DNA of 6,502 nt from positions 1 to 6,502 of the forward strand of contig JAOULY010000113.1 in the NCBI GenBank assembly GCA_029881775.1, read 5' to 3'. Every line of letters begins with the position of its first letter. Position 1 is the first letter of the stretch. Source of the DNA: Gammaproteobacteria bacterium. GTDB lineage: Bacteria; Pseudomonadota; Gammaproteobacteria; UBA9214. Below the pieces are notes generated by a model that saw only the letters and a list, made by a program, of their open reading frames with translations, was not told where the DNA came from and searched no databases. Made by a program: the position numbers and the translations under genes. Of the stretch, positions 5,498 to 6,502 are shown piece by piece.

Positions 5498-6502
5498 ATG
5501 AATACAAAATATAAAACAACCCTGCAGTGGCTGCTGGTGCTGGTCACGATGGCCATGCCGATTGGCAGTTCTGCAGAACGTATCAAGGACGTGGCCTCGG
5601 TTGCCGGCGTACGCGATAACCAGCTGCTCGGTTACGGCCTGGTGGTCGGACTTGACGGCACCGGCGACTCATCGAGTCAGCCTTTTACCGTGCAGAGTCT
5701 TACCAATATGCTGGCGCAGCTGGGTGTGGTGGTGCCACCCAATATCAAGCCGCAGCTGAAAAACGCGGCGGCAGTGATTGTCAGTGCGGATTTACCCGCC
5801 TTTGCCAAGCCGGGACAGACGATCGATGTGACGGTGTCATCGATCGGTAATTCCAAGAGCCTGCGCGGCGGCACCCTGTTGATGTCGCCTTTAAAAGGTG
5901 CCGACGGACAGGTCTACGCCATTGCACAGGGCAACCTGGTGGTGGGTGGTTTCGGCGCCGATGGTGCCGACGGGTCACGTGTCGTCGTTAACGTGCCAAG
6001 CGTCGGTCGTGTGCCGGGGGGTGCAACAGTGGAGCGCAGTGTGCCGAACCCGTTTGATTCAGGCGACTCGCTGACGCTGAACCTGAACAGCGCGGATTTC
6101 ACCACGGCAACCCGGGTTGTCGAAAGCATCAACCAGGCCATGGGGCAGGATACCGCGAGGGCGCTCGATGGCGGCTCCGTCAAGGTGCGCGCGCCGCTGG
6201 AGGCCGACAAGAAGGTCATGTTCGTGGCCATGCTCGAAAACCTGCAGGTCGAACCGGGCGAGGCGCCGGCGCGCGTCATAATCAATTCGCGGACCGGTAC
6301 GGTCGTTATCGGCAACCACGTACGCGTCATGCCGGCGGCGGTTTCGCATGGCAGTCTGACCGTCACGATCTCTGAAGCCTATGGGGTCAGTCAGCCGGCG
6401 CCGTTCTCGGACGGTGAAACCGTGGTCGTGCCGAGTAGTGGTGTCCAGGTGTCGGAGGAGGGCAGTCCCATGTTCCTGTTCGAGCCGGGCACGACGCTGA
6501 AT
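5498..6502 (+). CDS. flgI: flagellar P-ring protein FlgI, 3' end cut by the window
   Basis: FlgI assembles in the periplasm as the P-ring, binding peptidoglycan and surrounding the rod beneath the L-ring. The frame is open for 335 codons to the last base; family length (about 365-370) suggests some 30-35 residues are missing. A Sec signal peptide is clear: MNTKYK, a hydrophobic core LLVLVTMAMP, and probable cleavage after SSA at residue 26. The mature chain begins ERIKDVASVAGVRDNQLLGYGLVVGLDGTGD, the FlgI hallmark. LRGGTLLMSPLKGADGQVYA, VGGFGADG, VERSVP and SRTGTVVIGNHVRVMP follow. It ends at FLFEPGTTLN, just before the final helix. It is in the order expected before flgJ, which should lie beyond the edge. 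No frameshift is seen. Confidence 0.97.
   Translation, partial: MNTKYKTTLQWLLVLVTMAMPIGSSAERIKDVASVAGVRDNQLLGYGLVVGLDGTGDSSSQPFTVQSLTNMLAQLGVVVPPNIKPQLKNAAAVIVSADLPAFAKPGQTIDVTVSSIGNSKSLRGGTLLMSPLKGADGQVYAIAQGNLVVGGFGADGADGSRVVVNVPSVGRVPGGATVERSVPNPFDSGDSLTLNLNSADFTTATRVVESINQAMGQDTARALDGGSVKVRAPLEADKKVMFVAMLENLQVEPGEAPARVIINSRTGTVVIGNHVRVMPAAVSHGSLTVTISEAYGVSQPAPFSDGETVVVPSSGVQVSEEGSPMFLFEPGTTLN

Noticed and set aside
5914..6366. Minus-strand open frame (150 codons) opposite flgI
   Set aside because: It is antisense to conserved FlgI motifs and its translation shows no family features.

Overview
This window is a flagellar rod, hook and ring operon read entirely on the + strand, in the order flgB-flgC-flgD-flgE-flgF-flgG-flgH-flgI; flgI is cut by the right edge. 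All eight products are recognised from family motifs. The reading frames are intact, and no gene lies convincingly on the minus strand. The gene order, the FlgH lipoprotein with its FlgI partner (outer-membrane L-ring and P-ring) and the REP-type palindromes point to a Gram-negative gammaproteobacterium, probably a non-enteric lineage. Base composition is moderately GC-rich by eye. Species cannot be set from this sequence.

Layout: positions 1-156 are a leader region with no supported gene. It holds a perfect match to the sigma-54 consensus (TGGCACG-N4-TTGCT, 117-132) just upstream of flgB, preceded by GCCGG cores spaced about 25 bp apart. This implies class-III-style control by RpoN plus an activator of the FleR/FlrC/FleQ kind, not the FlhDC/sigma-70 scheme of enterics. 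The genes follow with gaps of 2 nt (B-C), 28 nt (C-D), 81 nt (D-E), 29 nt (E-F), 100 nt (F-G), about 134 nt (G-H) and 20 nt (H-I). The three long gaps each contain inverted-repeat structure: a 7-bp hairpin before flgE, a clear REPIN (two inverted REP palindromes) between flgF and flgG, and a hairpin plus a weak terminator-like stem between flgG and flgH.

How the genes work together: FlgB, FlgC and FlgF form the proximal rod and FlgG the distal rod. FlgD caps the growing hook while FlgE polymerises into it. FlgI forms the periplasmic P-ring and FlgH the outer-membrane L-ring, which together are the bushing through which the rod turns. FlgB-G carry the short N-terminal signals typical of the flagellar type III export route and no Sec signal peptides. 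FlgH (lipoprotein signal) and FlgI (Sec signal peptide) use the general secretory pathway, as expected.

No new protein system is visible. The most interesting material is non-coding: the sigma-54 control region and the dispersed repeats lodged inside the operon, which may act as mRNA stability or attenuation elements setting rod, hook and ring stoichiometry. Three starts (flgB, flgH, flgI) are best moved downstream of the longest possible frame on ribosome-binding-site evidence.
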